DNA of 64,000 bases from Erythrobacter sp. 3-20A1M (GCF_018636735.1 NZ_CP045200.1:1984001-2048000), one strand, 5' to 3'. Positions 17,240 to 28,438 are shown, counted from the stretch's first letter. Translations and numbers: made by a program. Notes: a model not told the origin generated them from the sequence alone.

Positions 17240-17329
17240 GGGCGCGACTGACCCAGACGTAACCAGCGCGCAGCAATAAGCGCGTGCGTGCGGCAGCGGC
17301 GAGGAACCTCCGCTCTCCGACTGCATTCC

Positions 17330-17527
17330 ATGTTCATGATCAAACTCGCCATCATCTGTCTCGTCGTCGCGCTCGTCGCGGCCATTCTCGGTTTCGGCGG
17401 AGTTGCGGGCACGTTCGCCCATATCGCCGTCTGGCTGTTCGTCATCGCGCTGGTGCTGGCGGCGTTGTTCTTCGTCTTCGGTCTGTTGGCCGGGCGCAAG
17501 ATCAAGAACGAGATTACGCGGCACTAG
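17330..17527 (+). CDS. DUF1328 small membrane protein
   Basis: About 65 residues, almost all hydrophobic: two transmembrane helices (IKLAIICLVVALVAAILGFGG and the AVWLFVIALVLAALFFVFGLL region) and a short basic tail. This is the DUF1328 pattern, common in proteobacteria and of unknown function. The start is uncertain between ATGs at 17330 and 17336; an upstream in-frame start would add a basic non-conserved leader. A GC-rich hairpin follows. Confidence 0.75.
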   Translation: MFMIKLAIICLVVALVAAILGFGGVAGTFAHIAVWLFVIALVLAALFFVFGLLAGRKIKNEITRH

Positions 17528-17529
17528 GC

Positions 17530-17546
17530 GCCGCGCCTGGCGCGGC
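17530..17546. terminator. GC-rich hairpin between convergent genes
   Basis: Stem GCCGCG/CGCGGC with loop CCTGG lies in the 23 bases between the DUF1328 stop and the stop of the minus-strand gene. It could end transcription from both sides, but there is no T run. Confidence 0.35.
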
Positions 17547-17550
17547 TTCG

Positions 17551-18225
17551 TTACCGCGTCTGGGCGAACCAGATCGTGTGGCGGGGCCCCTTGCCGTTGC
17601 TGCGCGCGCGGACGGTTTGCTCGTCCACGATGAAGCCTGCATCGCGCAATCGCTTAGCGAAGCGCCCATCGGGTGCCGCCGACCAGATCGCCAGCACGCC
17701 GCCGGGCCTGAGCGCCGCCTTTGCCGCCGCGAGTCCCTCGCGCGTATAGATCCGGTCGTTTTCATCGCGCACTAGCCCGTCCGGGCCGTTATCCACATCG
17801 AGCAGGATCGCATCGTAACGCCCACGTCCCTCGCGGATCGCGTCGGCAACGTCGCCCATGCGCAAGGCCGTGCGCGGATCGTTCAGACATCCGTCGGTCA
17901 GCGCCGACATCGGCCCCTTCGCCCATTCCACGATCTTCGGCACCAGCTCGGCCACCGTGGCGCGCCCCTGCGGTCCCAGCCGCCCCAGCGCGGCACGCAG
18001 GGTGAAGCCCATGCCGTAGCCGCCGATCAGCATATGCGCGGACGCAGCCTGCGGCCCCAGCCGGTCGAGCGCCATCTCTGCCAGCGCTTCCTCCGACCCG
18101 CTCATCCGGCTGTTCATCAGCTCGTTGCGATCGAGCTGGATCATGAAGTCCCCGCCGCGCCGCATCAGCCGCAGCTCGTCGCCGCCGGGGACCTGCGCGG
18201 TGTCGATATGTTCGAGCGGGATCAT
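17551..18225 (-). CDS. Spermidine synthase-like SAM-fold protein
   Basis: A 224-residue protein with the Rossmann fold of spermidine synthase relatives: HMLIGGYGMGFTLRAAL near residue 70 as the cofactor glycine loop, VAELVPKIVEW as the acidic strand, and DAILLDVDNGPDGL near 147. The polyamine-binding signature of true SpeE is not evident, so a methyltransferase-like role is as likely. The start is the ATG of MIPLEHIDTAQ; an upstream in-frame start would run into a proline-rich non-conserved leader. Confidence 0.7.
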   Translation of the reverse strand: MIPLEHIDTAQVPGGDELRLMRRGGDFMIQLDRNELMNSRMSGSEEALAEMALDRLGPQAASAHMLIGGYGMGFTLRAALGRLGPQGRATVAELVPKIVEWAKGPMSALTDGCLNDPRTALRMGDVADAIREGRGRYDAILLDVDNGPDGLVRDENDRIYTREGLAAAKAALRPGGVLAIWSAAPDGRFAKRLRDAGFIVDEQTVRARSNGKGPRHTIWFAQTR

Positions 18226-18304
18226 GGGGCCCGCGCTACCCCCACACCCGGGTAAAGGCCAGCACCGCTTGCGCAAGGGACCGCCCCGGTGCCAAGGAGC
18301 GGGG

Positions 18305-18706
18305 ATGAGCCCGCCCATCTTCATCGCCGACTGGATCGCCTTCTTCGCCGGGCTCGGCGTGCTCGCCATGGCGGCGGGCGAATGGCGCTATCCCGGCGGG
18401 TGGGAGGCGATGCTGGCCGAGATGCGCGACAGCGCGGCGCTGCGCTTCTCCGCCGGGCTGGGCACGCTGGCGATCGGGGCCGCGATCCTGCTCGCCGCGC
18501 CGCTCCGCACCTACGATGCGCTGTCGCTGCTGCTCGCGGCGATGGGCGGCATCGCGGTGGCGGAGGGGCTGGTGCTGCTGGCCGCCGGGCAGCCTCTGCT
18601 CGATTTCGGGCATCGGCAGATGCAGCGGCGCAGCGAGCTCTTCGCCGCCGGGTCGGGGCTGGTCGGCGTGGTGCTGATCGGGCTCGCGCTCGCCCGCATC
18701 ACCTGA
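18305..18706 (+). CDS. Small integral membrane protein, unknown
   Basis: 133 residues with about four hydrophobic segments (residues 5-23, 48-66, 70-92 and 110-130) and a WRYPGGW loop after the first. I do not recognise a family. The ATG at 18305 has AAGGAG at the right distance; longer upstream reading is antisense to the neighbouring gene. It is divergent from the SAM-fold gene and is followed by the TPP riboswitch. Confidence 0.65.
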   Translation: MSPPIFIADWIAFFAGLGVLAMAAGEWRYPGGWEAMLAEMRDSAALRFSAGLGTLAIGAAILLAAPLRTYDALSLLLAAMGGIAVAEGLVLLAAGQPLLDFGHRQMQRRSELFAAGSGLVGVVLIGLALARIT

Positions 18707-20773
<2,067 letters not shown>

Positions 20774-20969
20774 TTGGGCAGTTGGCTCCAGAATGGAGCG
20801 ATCACTCAGCCAGGTAGATTTAGCCTAAGTGCCTGATAACGTTCAAGACGATTTGATCTTATGGCTCGATACCGGACCATTCGGGAAAACTACGCCTTCA
20901 GCTCCGTATAAAAGGTGTTTCAATGAGCTCGCCGTCCTCTGCACAAAGAAGGGGAAGGGAGTTCTGGAC

Positions 20970-21186
20970 ATGCCTACAGTCTTGAGGATCGGCCCATACC
21001 GTTTCTACTTCTTCAGCAACGAAGGCGACGAACCGCCGCACATTCATGTCGATCGCGATGCGGCGACGGCGAAGGTCTTGCTGGAAGGGGTGGAGCTGGC
21101 GCGCAGTCGCGGCTTACGTCAGAAGGAGATAAATGCCATACTGGGCATCATTGCGGAGCATCGCGCCGGGCTGACGGAGGCATGGC

Positions 21187-21212
<26 letters not shown>
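20970..21212 (+). CDS. DUF4160 protein, possible toxin-antitoxin partner
   Basis: An 80-residue protein beginning MPTVLRIGPYRFYFF, with EPPHIHVDRD near residue 25 and a C-terminal AWHDYF. These match the DUF4160 pattern. DUF4160 genes often pair with DUF2442 genes, as here, and the pairs have been proposed as toxin-antitoxin-like, but activity is not proven. The ATG at 20970 has AAGGGAG upstream; an earlier in-frame ATG (20829) would add 47 non-conserved residues. Base composition is less GC-rich than the surroundings. It overlaps the next gene by 26 bases. Confidence 0.8.
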
Positions 21213-21768
<556 letters not shown>

Positions 21769-21772
<4 letters not shown>

Positions 21773-22746
21773 CGAGGCGCTTGGTCGCACTAATTCTGTC
21801 GCTTGCGCTGGCTGCTCCTGCTCACAGCGTAGCACAGGAAACCGGCGACTCGTCTCGAGGTCAGCGCGAAGCGCCCGAAACGGCGCAAGAGGGGTCATCC
21901 AGCATCGTCGTCAATGGTAAGCGGACCGATGTTCTTAGCGAGGCCGAGCAGCGCACGATTGCTAACCGTTTTGTCGGAAAGCTGACCGCGATTACCCCCT
22001 TCGACGCGCTCCCCCTATACGAGCCTGACGTCTACTGCCCCGCCGTAATCGGCATGGTTGATCGCGTGAACACGCAGGTCAAAGAGCGGATGCATACAGT
22101 GGCACAGGCAGCTGGGATTGAGCCGGCACCTTCTGGCTGCTTGCCGAGCGCACTGGTTATCTTCGTTGACGACAAAAAGGCCTTCCTCAAGGAGTTTGAG
22201 CGCGCCCATCCGGTCTATTTCCAATCTCTGAAAGACAGGTATTGGTCGGTGCCCAATGAAGACGGGCCCGCCGTTTGCTGGCAACTAACGCAGCTGATCA
22301 ACGAGAACGGAGTCCCTGTGCCCAGACTTTCGCACGGGGACATCGAGACACCCGGCGGTGCACAGATCGTGACTTCGTTTTCCGGCGGCTCGCGAATCCG
22401 CGCTATGACCCACACTGCTATCGCCATGTCGGTCGTCCTGATCGAACGGTCTGCGTTGCGCGGGCTGACGATCGAACAGATCGCCGACTACGCTCTGATG
22501 CGGACGCTGACCAGCGTCGATCCAAACCAGCTTGCGGGATCGGGCGCACCGACTATCCTGACCGTGCTCGATACTCCGATGGGTGACGAAGCCTTTGCCT
22601 CTCTCACTTCGTGGGACATGGCATACATCCGAAGCCGCTACGAAGGTGATCCCAACGCCTTCGGCGCGCGCACTAGGGCTCGGATCCGCCACAGAGTACG
22701 TGAGGCGATCGGCGAGGAACCGGCCCAGGCCTCCGATATGCCATAG
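21769..22746 (+). CDS. Secreted protein of unknown function
   Basis: 325 residues with a signal peptide (MTRRLVALILSLALAAPAHS, cleavage near VAQ). An SSIVVNGKR stretch follows, then a mixed alpha/beta body with cysteines at roughly 88, 125 and 171. I do not recognise a catalytic motif. The region TSWDMAYIRSRYEGDPNAFGARTR near the end resembles hypothetical sphingomonad proteins. Its ATG overlaps the stop of the thiC remnant (ATGA), which suggests that it once followed a complete thiC directly. Composition is less GC-rich than the neighbouring core genes. Confidence 0.7.
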
Positions 22747-22904
22747 GTCTTGAACGCTTCTGCTTGGTCGTGAGCGTCACTGCTTCGCTTTGTCGGCGAA
22801 GTGAAGGAGAACGTGGTTGCCTGAAGGACTTACGTCAGAAATGTGACAGTTGCGCGATCACATTAAATTTCTCCGACTGCCATGTAACTTTCTGCTCAAC
22901 TAAA

Positions 22905-23246
22905 ATGGCTTCGCTCTGGATTCACGCCTGCGCGAAAAACGACCCACCCCGCACTGGACCCGAATGGCTCTCGCTCACCCGTCCGCTCAACCAGTGGAGC
23001 TACGGGGAGGAGGACCTGTGCGCTCTCGCCACCGCCTATGCCTATGGGATCGCGCGCAACCACCCCTTCGCCGATGGTAACAAGCGCACGGCGTGGGTGT
23101 TCGCGCGCCTGTTCCTGCGACTAAACGGGCAGACCCTCTCGTTTACACCGAGAGAAGCTATCGACACCGTGTTCGCCCTTGCCGCCGGGGAACTTGGCGA
23201 GGACGAGTTGGCCGAATGGTTCCGCCAGCACCTCGTCGCGGCCTAG
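22905..23246 (+). pseudogene. Fic/Doc-family toxin, N-terminally truncated
   Basis: The last 90 residues are a good Doc/Fic domain: LNQWSYGEEDLCALATAYAYG, the active motif HPFADGNKRTAW and a typical C-terminal helix. Doc toxins transfer phosphate or AMP and are usually 125-135 residues; here only about 113 can be read, and the N-terminal part before TRPLNQW does not look like the family. The upstream 150 bases are AT-rich and hold no antitoxin gene. So this is likely a remnant, although the catalytic core is intact. Its stop overlaps the next gene by 4 bases (CTAG). Confidence 0.65.
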
Positions 23247-23698
23247 CGCATCCCCACCAGCACCCGGTCCAGCGCCTGCAAAAACCGCGATCGATCCGCC
23301 TTGCTGAACGGCGGAGGCCCACCGCCAACTCCATCCATCCCGGCGCGCAGGTCTTCCATGATGGCGCGGGTCGCGAGGGCGCTGCCGATGCTGGCGGCGT
23401 CGAACTCGCGCCCGTCGTGCTTCAGCACCCGCGCGCCCGCCGTCAGGCAGCGTTCGGCCAGCAGGATGTCGGCGGTCACCACCACGCTCCGCTCGTCCGC
23501 GGCTTGCGCGATCCAGTCGTCCGCCGCGTCGAAGCCGTCGCTCACCACCACGCGTTTCACCCGCTCGCTCACCGGCACGCGGAACGCGCTGTTGCTCACT
23601 ACGCGGACATGCGCGCCGTAGCGGTCCGCGACGCGGTAGATTTCCTCCTTCACCGGGCAGGCATCGGCGTCGACGAGGATGGTGACGGGGGTGCTCAT
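23243..23698 (-). CDS. YaiI/YqxD family protein (UPF0178)
   Basis: 151 residues beginning MSTPVTILVDADACPVKEEI, the hallmark of UPF0178, with DGFDAADDWIA and VTADILLAERCL following. The fold is PIN-like, with the acidic residues D10, D12 and D71 region arranged as in nucleases, but the function is not established. The length is normal for the family. It is a single gene between a toxin remnant and the cold-shock gene. Confidence 0.85.
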   Translation of the reverse strand: MSTPVTILVDADACPVKEEIYRVADRYGAHVRVVSNSAFRVPVSERVKRVVVSDGFDAADDWIAQAADERSVVVTADILLAERCLTAGARVLKHDGREFDAASIGSALATRAIMEDLRAGMDGVGGGPPPFSKADRSRFLQALDRVLVGMR

Positions 23699-23919
23699 CC
23701 AGCAATGATTAGGCGTTTGGCCGCCCCCGTGCTACATGCTCATCCGCTGACGTCGAAATTTGCGACGGACTTCGGCTTTTGACTACGCCGCTTGCCCCTT
23801 CCTCCCGGTCGGGGCCCCGGCGTTAACCAGACGGCGACTTCCTTTCTTCGGACGACCTTACGCACGACCGCGCGGCATGTCGCCGTGCGGCAACCAATCG
23901 TTCTCGAAAGGAACACACC

Positions 23920-24132
23920 ATGGCCAAGACAGGCACAGTCAAATTCTTCAACGGCGACAAGGGCTACGGCTTCATCCAGCCCGACGACGGGTCGAACGAC
24001 GCCTTCGTCCACATTTCCGCCGTGCAGGCCGCCGGCATGCAGACGCTGCAGCAGGACCAGCGCCTCAATTACGAGCTGGAGCAGGGACGCAACGGGAAGG
24101 AAAGCGCGGTCAACCTTTCGTCCGCCGACTGA
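23920..24132 (+). CDS. cspA: Cold-shock domain protein
   Basis: A 70-residue single cold-shock domain. RNP1 is KGYGFIQP and RNP2 is DAFVHIS, both intact, so it should bind single-stranded RNA or DNA and act as an RNA chaperone. The start has AAAGGA at 8 bases. There is a 221-base leader without a gene before it, as is typical of cold-shock mRNAs that regulate by leader structure, though I cannot define the structure. A 12-base stem follows the gene. Confidence 0.92.
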   Translation: MAKTGTVKFFNGDKGYGFIQPDDGSNDAFVHISAVQAAGMQTLQQDQRLNYELEQGRNGKESAVNLSSAD

Positions 24133-24140
24133 CCCCTTCC

Positions 24141-24178
24141 GCCGCGCGCCGCTCCCTTGGGGGGTCGCGGCGCGCGGC
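24141..24178 (+). terminator. Long GC stem after cspA
   Basis: GCCGCGCGCCGC at 24141-24152 pairs perfectly with GCGGCGCGCGGC at 24167-24178. It begins 8 bases after the cspA stop. Only a weak pyrimidine tract follows, so it may act as a terminator or as an mRNA-stabilising 3' structure. Confidence 0.6.
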
Positions 24179-24214
24179 ACTTGCCTTCCCCTTCCCACGA
24201 CGCCGGAGCACGCC

Positions 24215-24424
24215 ATGAGCATGAATTACGAATATTGCCGCGCCCGCGCGGACGAGGCGGCGACCGAGGCGAAGGCGGCTGAGCTCGACAATGTGCGCCA
24301 GCGGGCGCTGCGGTCGGAGAAGACCTGGCGCGGGCTGGCCGAACAGGCGCGCTCCGTCGCCGAAAACCGCGAACGCGTCGAACGCGAAAAGGCCGCGGAA
24401 CGCGAACGCGCCGCGCAAGGCTGA
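24215..24424 (+). CDS. Small Ala/Glu-rich coiled protein, unknown
   Basis: 69 residues beginning MSMNYEYCRARADEAATEAK, highly charged and rich in Ala, Glu and Arg, and expected to be one long helix or coiled coil. It has one cysteine. Similar short proteins are found in sphingomonads without known function. The start follows CGGAGCACGCC. It lies 36 bases past the cspA hairpin and may be partly cotranscribed. Confidence 0.65.
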   Translation: MSMNYEYCRARADEAATEAKAAELDNVRQRALRSEKTWRGLAEQARSVAENRERVEREKAAERERAAQG

Positions 24425-24490
24425 CGCCGCGGTCCCTCGCGGATCGGTCGAAACTTTCCTACTCGGCGAAAATCTGCCTTATCCTGCCGG

Positions 24491-25105
24491 ATGAGCAAGC
24501 AGACGCGCCCATCCGCCCAAACCATCACCCGACATGACGGCTGGTCGCTGGACCGGCAGGCGGCCTTTCTGCGGCAGCTATCGGCGACCCATTCGGTCAG
24601 CGAGGCGGCGCGATCCGTCGGGATGAGCCGCCAGTCGGCCTATCGCCTGCGCAGCCGGCTGAAGGGGAAGGCGTTCGACCTCGCCTGGGAAGTCGCCTTC
24701 CACCATTCCTACGACGTGCTGGCCCACGCCGCGCTGGAGCGCGCGCTGAACGGGGTGGAGGTGCCGGTCTATTACCAGGGCGAGCTGGTCGGGACCTATC
24801 GCCGCTATGACGAGCGGCTGACCGTGGCGCTGCTCCACTCCATGACCTCTGGCGGCAATCCCGCGCTGGGCCGACTCAACGCCAGTGCGGAGCGGCACGC
24901 GCGCGATTTCGAGGCGCTGCTGGCGCGGCTGCAGGCGGGCGAAGCGGTGGAAACCGGCGCGCTCGGCCCCGACGATGCGGGCGAGATCGAGACGATGCGC
25001 GCCGCGATCGCGCGTCCCGACCCGTTCCGCGCGCCGCCCCGCTGTCCGTCCGCCCTCTCCGACGAGGAGATTATGGCGCTGTATCAAGAGGATGGCGACG
25101 AATAG
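24491..25105 (+). CDS. HTH-containing hypothetical protein
   Basis: 204 residues. A helix-turn-helix like that of Tc1/Hin-type or terminase-like small proteins lies at about residues 30-55 (LRQLSATHSVSEAARSVGMS), followed by a mostly helical domain of unknown type, including VPVYYQGELVGTYRRYDERL. It could bind DNA. No family beyond the HTH is recognised. A perfect hairpin that recurs elsewhere in the window begins on the base after its stop. Confidence 0.65.
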   Translation: MSKQTRPSAQTITRHDGWSLDRQAAFLRQLSATHSVSEAARSVGMSRQSAYRLRSRLKGKAFDLAWEVAFHHSYDVLAHAALERALNGVEVPVYYQGELVGTYRRYDERLTVALLHSMTSGGNPALGRLNASAERHARDFEALLARLQAGEAVETGALGPDDAGEIETMRAAIARPDPFRAPPRCPSALSDEEIMALYQEDGDE

Positions 25106-25130
25106 CGAAAGTGACGGGGTGTCACTTTCG
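25106..25130. repeat. Hairpin repeat, copy 1
   Basis: CGAAAGTGAC - GGGGT - GTCACTTTCG, a perfect 10-base stem that starts on the base directly after a TAG stop. A near copy in inverted orientation is at 50135-50159, also directly after a stop codon. It is likely a dispersed palindromic element acting as a 3' end structure. Confidence 0.65.
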
Positions 25131-25228
25131 TCACCCGCTCACGAATTGATCGACGACCCGAGGCGGGCGGGGCCGTTTCCTCCTACGGCGAGTTGTTGCA
25201 GTGCAGCATTGCGCTGCCGGAGACGACC

Positions 25229-25528
25229 ATGACCCCCAAACGCGACAAGACCCCGCAGGAATTGCTGTTCGATACCTGGATGCTGGCAAACGAGGCCGCT
25301 TTCGTAATGTGGCTACGCGGCTGGCGCATGATGGCCGGGGGGCCTCTGGCGGAACGGGAGGCGAACCGGATGGTCGGCGAGAAGCTGACAGCCGCGGCGC
25401 TGCTGTGGCCCGCGCTGCTGGCCGGGGGTCCGTTCCAGAGCGGCACCGCAATCGGCGAACGGGTGGTGGAGCATTACCGCAAGCCGGTGCAAGCCAATCG
25501 CCGCCGCCTGTCGCGGGCGAAGCGCTAG
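25229..25528 (+). CDS. Hypothetical helical protein
   Basis: 99 residues, with hydrophobic helices around MLANEAAFVMWLRGWRMMAG and AAALLWPALLAGG and a basic C-terminus (KPVQANRRRLSRAKR). It resembles small phasin-like or granule-associated helical proteins only in general character, and I cannot assign it. The ATG at 25229 has GGAGA upstream. It is followed closely by the YciI-like gene on the same strand. Confidence 0.6.
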   Translation: MTPKRDKTPQELLFDTWMLANEAAFVMWLRGWRMMAGGPLAEREANRMVGEKLTAAALLWPALLAGGPFQSGTAIGERVVEHYRKPVQANRRRLSRAKR

Positions 25529-25578
25529 GTCGGCTGTCCGGGGTTGCAGTGGTGGCGGGTTTGGCAGAGGAAGTATCC

Positions 25579-25884
25579 ATGGCCCACTATCTGCTGACTT
25601 ACGCGCTCTCACCCGACTATCTCGCTCGCCGCGCCGAATTTCGCGACGAACATCTGGCGCTGGCGTGGGAAGCGGCGGAGTGCGGCGAACTGCTACTCGG
25701 CGGGGCGACCGACCCGGCGGACCGGGCCTTGCTGCTGTTCACGGGGGACGGGCCCGAGGCCGCCGAACGCTTCGCCTCGCGCGACCCCTATGTGGTGAAC
25801 GGGCTCGTACAAGACTGGCGGGTCGTTCGATGGAACACGGTGGTGGGCGAAGCGGCCGCAACGCCGGTACGCAGTAGCGCATGA
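25579..25884 (+). CDS. YciI-family protein
   Basis: A 101-residue YCII-related domain: MAHYLLTYALSPDYL at the start, RDEHLALA with the family His at about 24, the ATDPADRALLLF strand and FASRDPYVVNGLV. The fold is a ferredoxin-like dimer that often takes part in small-molecule catabolism, but no reaction can be named here. AGAGGA lies upstream of the ATG. Its stop overlaps the ATG of the next gene (ATGA). Confidence 0.82.
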   Translation: MAHYLLTYALSPDYLARRAEFRDEHLALAWEAAECGELLLGGATDPADRALLLFTGDGPEAAERFASRDPYVVNGLVQDWRVVRWNTVVGEAAATPVRSSA

Positions 25885-26330
25885 GGAGCATTCCTCCGCT
25901 ACCGCGCGTGCTCGGTTTCGCCGGACTGTCGCCGCAGTTCGCCTGTCTCGGCGCGTTGTGGTTCGGGCCGGAGGGTTGGCGCTACGCCGCGCTGGCGATC
26001 GCATGGGGCTATGCCGCGCTCATCTTCAGCTTCCTCGGCGGATTATGGTGGGGGATCGCCGCCAGTCGCATTCGCGAGGCGGAACGCGTTCCGGGCTGGC
26101 TGTGGGTCGCCTCCGTCCTGCCGAGCCTCGTCGCGCTGGCGACCTATCTGCCGTGGGTGTTCGGCGAGGAATGGCCCCGCCCGTCGCTGGTGGTGCTGGC
26201 GGTCGGGCTGATCGCCAGCCTGTGGGTCGATCGCCGCATCGCACCCAGCGCGCCGAGCTGGTGGATGGCGCTGCGGGTACCGCTCTCCATCGGGCTGGGT
26301 CTGGCGACCTTGCTCGTGGCGGCAGGCTAA
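25881..26330 (+). CDS. DUF3429 membrane protein
   Basis: 149 residues with four to five transmembrane helices. The pattern YAALIFSFLGGLWWGIA in the second helix is typical of DUF3429. Function unknown. It is translationally coupled to the YciI-like gene (ATGA) and overlaps the convergent next gene by 4 bases, with both stops in CTAA. Confidence 0.8.
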   Translation: MRSIPPLPRVLGFAGLSPQFACLGALWFGPEGWRYAALAIAWGYAALIFSFLGGLWWGIAASRIREAERVPGWLWVASVLPSLVALATYLPWVFGEEWPRPSLVVLAVGLIASLWVDRRIAPSAPSWWMALRVPLSIGLGLATLLVAAG

Positions 26331-26944
26331 GCGAGGGCTTGCGCCACGATGCCGAGCCCGCGTTGCATGGTCGCCAGCTCCATCGCGCCGGCACCGCCGA
26401 CGGGGCCGTCTTCCATGCCCGCGATCGCCGGAAGGTGGAGGAACAATACATGGGTCGAAAGACCCGCGCGCGCGACACGATCGAGAGCGAGCCAATAGCT
26501 CCGGTTGCAGACATAGGCCCCGGCGTCGTCCGACAGGTAGGCGGGGATATCCGCCCGGCGCAATCGGTCGACGAGCACGGGAAAGTCGATCGACCGGTTC
26601 GCCTGCACCGACGCTGGATCGCGACACTTAGGAGGTGTGAAGCCGCTCGCATCGGCGTAAACCGGGCTGCAGACGCTGGTCGCACCTGTTTCGAGCTTGA
26701 GACCGGTCGCGATCCGCGAATAGCCCGTCAGGATCAACGCGGCGGGCTCATCGGCGAACAGTTTGCCGACCGTGCAGTCGAGGTCGGCGTAGACGGTGTC
26801 GAGCAGGTGAAAGATAGGCTGGATGGAATGCTGTTGCGCCCATGCGGTATCGCCCCGCAGGCTGTCGATCAGCGTTGCGCTCGGATTGGTCGGCACGCCG
26901 GGGAAGGGGCGAAAGCCGGTGATGGCGACCCGGGACTTGCTCAT
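26327..26944 (-). CDS. Pyroglutamyl-peptidase I-like (peptidase C15 fold)
   Basis: 205 residues. It starts VAITGFRPFPGVPTNPS, like Pcp enzymes that remove N-terminal pyroglutamate. The Cys nucleophile region is DDAGAYVCNRSYW near residue 145, and FLHLP near residue 170 gives the His. The usual LxLERxAxN stretch around the acidic residue is changed to LKLETGAT, so the third catalytic residue is less sure. It may be a divergent cysteine peptidase. It overlaps the convergent DUF3429 stop. Confidence 0.72.
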   Translation of the reverse strand: MSKSRVAITGFRPFPGVPTNPSATLIDSLRGDTAWAQQHSIQPIFHLLDTVYADLDCTVGKLFADEPAALILTGYSRIATGLKLETGATSVCSPVYADASGFTPPKCRDPASVQANRSIDFPVLVDRLRRADIPAYLSDDAGAYVCNRSYWLALDRVARAGLSTHVLFLHLPAIAGMEDGPVGGAGAMELATMQRGLGIVAQALA

Positions 26945-27016
26945 GCGGGTGAAACGCGTGGGTCTGCCGATCTATCCGAGCGGGAACCCGGCGCTGCCCG
27001 ATACGCTGTCTTGGCC

Positions 27017-27610
27017 ATGAAACGCGCGATACCTTTCGTTCTTCTCGTTCTGCCATTGGCGGCATGTGCCCCATCGTCGGAAGAGGCAGGCGACACTGCG
27101 CCTTCCGAAGCTGTCTCGACCGGGCAGGCACCGGCGGAAAGCCCGGCCGAGCGTTCTGCTACCCCGGTGAACGACGCGAAGGTCCTCTCTCTGGAGGGTC
27201 TCGGTGCGCTCAGGATCGGGCAGCTGGTTCCCAAGGACTCGGGCTGGGCCCAGCGCGGTGCGCAGGTCGACCCGGAAGGCGCTTGTGGAACGGTCTCTTC
27301 TCCCGACTACCCCGGTGTTTATGCGCTGACCGAGAACGGTATCGTTCGGCGCATTACGATCGGCAAGAGCTCGGATGTGAAACTTGCCGAGGGGATCGGC
27401 CCGGGTGCCAGTGAGAAAACAGTGCGACAATGGTTCGGGGGTTTTCGCGAAGAGCCGCATAAATATATCGAGGGCGGCAAATACTTGACCGCCCCCAACG
27501 CCAGCCTCGGCGAAAGCGCGCTGCGCTTCGAAATCGGGGGAGACGGAAAGGTCGACCTTATCCATGTCGGCACCATGCCACAGCTTGGTTATGTCGAAGG
27601 CTGCGCCTGA
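27017..27610 (+). CDS. Lipoprotein of unknown function
   Basis: 197 residues. The signal ends in LPLAAC (Cys17 lipidated), followed by a Pro/Ala/Ser/Glu-rich linker to about residue 50 and a globular domain that begins LSLEGLGALRIGQLVP. The LRIGQ...G start and the GEGIGPGASEKTVRQWFG-like region resemble small periplasmic domains of unknown role. Two cysteines (CGTVS and the closing EGCA) may form a disulfide. It is followed 37 bases later by another lipoprotein gene. Confidence 0.7.
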   Translation: MKRAIPFVLLVLPLAACAPSSEEAGDTAPSEAVSTGQAPAESPAERSATPVNDAKVLSLEGLGALRIGQLVPKDSGWAQRGAQVDPEGACGTVSSPDYPGVYALTENGIVRRITIGKSSDVKLAEGIGPGASEKTVRQWFGGFREEPHKYIEGGKYLTAPNASLGESALRFEIGGDGKVDLIHVGTMPQLGYVEGCA

Positions 27611-27647
27611 CCTTTGCCCAGTTGCGCGACCGGAGTAAGGGCAGGCA

Positions 27648-28082
27648 ATGCGTATTTTCCTTTCCGTACTCGCCCTGGTTGCGGTCTCCGCCTGTTCGTC
27701 ACCGTCGGATGAAGTAACGCCGGATACAGCGCCGCAAGGATTTCGGGGCATCGGCGAAGCCGAAGTGATCACCTTTACCGGTACCGAGCCGTTCTGGGGC
27801 GGCACCGTCCGCCGCGATACGCTCGTCTGGCGCACGCCGGAAAACACGATGGACGGGGCAACTGGGCAAAGTATCGATGTCGAACGCTTCTACGGGCAGG
27901 GCGGGATCGCTTTTTCAGGGCAGCTCGACGGGCGGCCCTTCGACATGATGGTGACCCCCGGGGCGTGCTCCGACGGGATGAGTGACCGGACTTATCCCTA
28001 TACCGTGACGGTGAAGGTGGGTGACCGTCAGCTGGAAGGCTGCGCGTCGACCGACCGGCAGCCTGCGACAGATAAGCCTTAG
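27648..28082 (+). CDS. COG3650-like lipoprotein
   Basis: 144 residues. The signal ends in AVSAC with Cys16 as the lipid site. The body has FTGTEPFWGGTV and MSDRTYPYTVTVKVGDRQLEGCA, the sequence marks of the COG3650 family of small membrane-attached proteins, with cysteines that could bond (ACSDG and GCAS). Its role is not known. It overlaps the convergent next gene by 4 bases (TTAG). Confidence 0.78.
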   Translation: MRIFLSVLALVAVSACSSPSDEVTPDTAPQGFRGIGEAEVITFTGTEPFWGGTVRRDTLVWRTPENTMDGATGQSIDVERFYGQGGIAFSGQLDGRPFDMMVTPGACSDGMSDRTYPYTVTVKVGDRQLEGCASTDRQPATDKP

Positions 28083-28414
28083 CGGTTCACGCCCGCCCGT
28101 TTCAGTTCCGAGCCGAGCCGGCCACTCAGCCAGAGCGCCCACATGCGGAAATCGGCAGCGAGGCTCCATAGCGGATAGGTGAAGGTAGCGGGCCGGTTCT
28201 TCTCCACGGTGAAATGCGCCAGCCAGGCGAAGAAATACCCGGCCAGTGGAAGGGCGAGCAACCACCACCAACGCTGGGTCGCCAGCGCGAACAGCGCGAT
28301 CGCCACTACCAGCGTGGTCCCGATATAATGCAGCGCGCGGGTGCGCGGCCGACTATGCTCCCGCAGGTAGAAAGGCCAGAACTCGGCGAAGGTTGCGTAT
28401 TCGCGTTGGGCCAT
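28079..28414 (-). CDS. DUF962/Mpo1-like membrane protein
   Basis: 111 residues: FYLREHSRPRTRALHYIGT, two transmembrane helices, then HFTVEKNRPATFTYPLWSLAADF. This matches DUF962, the family of yeast Mpo1, a dioxygenase of 2-hydroxy fatty acids. The His residues that bind iron in Mpo1-type proteins are plausibly those at about 20, 29 and 67. Whether this bacterial member has the same activity is not known. Confidence 0.82.
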   Translation of the reverse strand: MAQREYATFAEFWPFYLREHSRPRTRALHYIGTTLVVAIALFALATQRWWWLLALPLAGYFFAWLAHFTVEKNRPATFTYPLWSLAADFRMWALWLSGRLGSELKRAGVNR

Positions 28415-28438
28415 GGGTCGGCACTCCCTTGCAATCGA

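Noticed and set aside
17301-17329. EcfG promoter for the DUF1328 gene from a GGAAC at 17303
   Set aside because: No CGTT at 16 or 17 bases, and the element would lie almost on the start codon.
20829-20969. Longer N-terminus for the DUF4160 protein
   Set aside because: The extra 47 residues do not belong to the family, and a ribosome site precedes the later ATG.
22764-22904. Extended N-terminus for the Fic/Doc protein
   Set aside because: The added sequence is AT-rich, Cys/Ser-rich and unlike any Doc N-terminus.
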